A stretch of DNA of 64,000 nucleotides, from assembly GCF_000317105.1 (NCBI RefSeq), contig NC_019693.1:5023227-5087226 (forward strand), read 5' to 3'. Source of the DNA: Oscillatoria acuminata PCC 6304. GTDB taxonomy: Bacteria; Cyanobacteriota; Cyanobacteriia; Cyanobacteriales; Laspinemataceae. The notes under the pieces were generated by a model. The model ran no database searches, was not told the origin of the DNA, and worked only from the letters and a program-made list of their open reading frames with translations. The number at the start of each line of letters is the position of its first letter. The stretch's first letter is position 1. Positions 62,444-64,000 of the stretch are shown one piece after another. The position numbers and the translations under genes were made by a program.

Positions 62444-63454
62444 TTAATTGCTGCCAGAAAGCATGGCTTGCTGTCCTTGGGGGGAAATCGCATAGCCTAA
62501 AAAGGCTTGAACTGCTGGGTTGGGAGGCTGCTGATAGGCGTAGGATAAGACGCGCTGCAAGGGATAATTGGGATGATCGGGCATCATGCCATCGATGGGG
62601 AGCGTTTTGACGGTTTGCTGATTGGCAACTTGTGTGTAGGTGGCATATCCGATGCCATTGCGTCCGAGTTGTCGCAACATTCCGGTGGTTTCATCTCGGG
62701 GAAGGGTGGTGATGTTGGGACTGTTCCCGAAATTGCCCCCATTGAGTACAATTTCCTGAAAGGCTTGATGAGTGCCACTGATACTGGGGCGATTCAGGAC
62801 TTGAATGGGGCCTGTAGGTCCGCCAATCTCCTGCCAATTGGTGATTTGTCCTTGGAAGATTTGCTGGACTTGCTGCTGAGTCATTCCGCCGGTATAGGGA
62901 TTATCAATACCGACTACCAGGGCGATCCGATCGCTGGCGATCGCCACGACTGCTAATCTCTGGGCTTTTTCCTGGGGGGTCAGCGATCGCGAAATGGCCG
63001 CCAAGTCCGCGTTTCCCTGCTGAACTGCCTGGATTCCCCGTTCACTTCCATTGGCAACGGCGAGGATGTTGGTCCCGGCATATTGTCTCTCAAACCCCTG
63101 TTTTAGGTTCTGATTAATGGTCACCATGCTGGTAGAACCGTCAATTCTGACAGACGTATTCGCGGGGACTGATGCCAGCAGGGAAAAGGTATCACTTCTC
63201 GCCGGGGTCTGGGCAAGGGGGGCCGATGGCAGTGTTGGGGTAGAAGTGCTGGGTCCGGAGGTCGCCTGGGCCTCAGGCTGAGGGGCGATCGCACCATTGG
63301 GCGTGATTTGCGCGGTTTGTTCTTCCGAACTTAAGAACCAGTAACCGACTGCGGCTAGAATCAGAAAGACGACAAAATAAAGAACGGGCGAAGGTCCAGT
63401 TTTGTTAGCCACGGTTTTTAGGTTTTTAAAATTAACGGCAGGGATTGACAGCAA
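62444..63454 (-). CDS. PstS-like phosphate-binding protein, membrane-anchored
   Basis: This 336-aa protein has an N-terminal membrane anchor (about 22-42, VLYFVVFLILAAVGYWFLSS), a Pro/Ser/Thr-rich linker (45-90), and a phosphate-type binding domain. The latter includes IDGSTSMVTINQNLKQGFER near 105, NADLAAISRSLTPQEKAQRL, QIFQGQITNWQEIGGPTGPI, and GTHQAFQEIVLNG. It probably captures phosphate or a related anion, but no pstCAB genes are in the window, so it may act in a separate system or as a sensor. Its last 49 codons are duplicated at 60049. Start ATG 63454 puts the anchor near the N-terminus. Confidence 0.85.
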   Translation of the reverse strand: MLSIPAVNFKNLKTVANKTGPSPVLYFVVFLILAAVGYWFLSSEEQTAQITPNGAIAPQPEAQATSGPSTSTPTLPSAPLAQTPARSDTFSLLASVPANTSVRIDGSTSMVTINQNLKQGFERQYAGTNILAVANGSERGIQAVQQGNADLAAISRSLTPQEKAQRLAVVAIASDRIALVVGIDNPYTGGMTQQQVQQIFQGQITNWQEIGGPTGPIQVLNRPSISGTHQAFQEIVLNGGNFGNSPNITTLPRDETTGMLRQLGRNGIGYATYTQVANQQTVKTLPIDGMMPDHPNYPLQRVLSYAYQQPPNPAVQAFLGYAISPQGQQAMLSGSN

Positions 63455-63554
63455 TCTACGATGTCTGGAAAAAGTCAGTTTAATTCTGTCTTTTGCTGAT
63501 ATTTTTATTGATTGTAAAGGGTTCAGTTAAGTTTTTCAAGTGTCATGAATCACA

Positions 63555-63749
63555 ATGGATAGTAATACTATATTTATCATCAAGGTGATGGTGGCCTCAG
63601 CCATCCTTTCTGCTGCTATCAAATACGGGGGGCCTCTGCTGGCGATTCCAGATACCTCGTTGATCGCCTTGCTTCTAGTTTGTACACCGGCAGCGATCGT
63701 CTTGGGGGTCCTAAGTTGGCGACTCTATTTCCAGGATCCACAGAATTAA
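63555..63749 (+). CDS. Small conserved-looking membrane protein
   Basis: A 64-aa protein with two hydrophobic spans (about 8-26, IIKVMVASAILSAAIKYGG, and 36-55, LIALLLVCTPAAIVLGVLSW) and a charged end. It resembles the many small membrane proteins of cyanobacteria that I cannot assign. Divergent from the pstS-like gene. Confidence 0.65.
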   Translation: MDSNTIFIIKVMVASAILSAAIKYGGPLLAIPDTSLIALLLVCTPAAIVLGVLSWRLYFQDPQN

Positions 63750-63822
63750 GGGGGATGGGGACCCATTGGCCCTTTTCAGCAGTTCAAGGCGGGGAGAGTT
63801 TGGTGCGATCGCCTTTTGGACA

Positions 63823-64000
63823 GGGAGCATCTCAATTTGTTTAAGAGACCTAACCCCCCAGCCCCCTTCCCTAAGAGGGAAGGGGGAGCCGGAAGGGGGA
63901 GCCGGAAGGGGGAGTCTCAAAGCCCCTCCAGCAACAAACATTTATTCCTTATTCTCCCTCTCCTCTATAGAGAGGGCCTTAGGAGAGGTGGGGAGGGGTT
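63823..64000 (-). mobile_element. MITE copy cut by the right window edge
   Basis: GGGAGCATCTCAATTTG begins at 63823, then TTTAAGAGACCTAACCCCCC as in the copy at 48991. A GGAAGGGGGAGCC unit is repeated three times near 63882-63912. The right terminus lies beyond the window. Confidence 0.8.

Larger units (their letters stand above)
60197..62592. repeat. Right unit of the tandem segmental duplication
   Basis: The second unit starts with TGTTTTTTATTGTCAATCCA and carries the diverged leader, the exoprotein gene at 61136 and the hairpin repeat. It merges into the intact pstS-like gene from 62444, where the breakpoint of the left unit falls about 49 codons from its stop. Confidence 0.93.

Noticed and set aside
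57813-62592. Composite transposon as explanation of the repeated segment
   Set aside because: No insertion-sequence ends or transposase border the units; the breakpoint inside pstS fits tandem duplication.

Overview
The window is chromosomal DNA of a filamentous, Oscillatoria-type cyanobacterium. The evidence is the very frequent HIP1 palindrome GCGATCGC, the cyanobacterial proteins NdhM, SigC, FurA, an NdbB-like enzyme and a helical carotenoid protein, and the short mobile repeats typical of these genomes. The genus is an inference; I cannot place it from sequence alone.

Layout. 1-2447: 5' part of a giant Ser/Thr kinase / AAA ATPase / probable histidine kinase. 3.1-24.6 kb: a signalling region, almost all on the minus strand, with a membrane GGDEF-EAL protein, a PilJ-type histidine kinase, a cytosolic histidine kinase carrying a UrtA-like ligand domain, two membrane adenylate cyclases (Cache and CHASE sensors) and a zinc-ribbon PP2C phosphatase. 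An IS4-like element and a group II intron with its maturase sit between the two cyclases. 25.0-33.1 kb: ndhM and a stress set (DJ-1/PfpI-ferritin fusion, secreted protein, Dps, hydrophilic protein, YihY, NarL-type regulator). 34.8-42.9 kb: a 1696-aa PAS/GAF histidine kinase, an HCP carotenoid protein and a REC-histidine kinase. 43.2-49.3 kb: core genes, namely a cell-wall-binding protein convergent with furA, then sigC, gpsA, lipA and tRNA-Pro(CGG). 49.6-51.3 kb: a decayed IS5/IS1182-like element with a visible target duplication. 51.3-57.8 kb: a possible nuclease-like protein, an ADP-ribosylglycohydrolase, a DUF4278 protein, ndbB with a HAD hydrolase, and a C39-like peptidase. 57.8-62.6 kb: a tandem segmental duplication of about 2.39 kb carrying a DUF4394-like exoprotein gene twice and leaving a truncated 3' copy of the neighbouring pstS-like gene. 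62.4-64.0 kb: the intact pstS-like gene, a small membrane protein, and a mobile repeat cut by the window edge.

How it works together. The first third is a dense set of sensors acting through phosphorelay, c-di-GMP, cAMP and Ser/Thr phosphorylation. The middle is built for redox, iron and light stress (Dps, FurA, HCP, NDH-1 and an NDH-2-type enzyme).

The most interesting sequence-level signals are: (1) a MITE family with terminal repeats GGGAGCATCTCAATTTTG and 8-bp target duplications that can be read directly at several copies; (2) the segmental duplication with its conserved leader; (3) the UrtA-like soluble histidine kinase; (4) the furA/cell-wall-protein convergent pair, which matches the arrangement that produces antisense RNA to furA in Anabaena; (5) an IS4-type transposase whose first catalytic Asp reads Asn, and an intron maturase whose HNH domain is out of frame.
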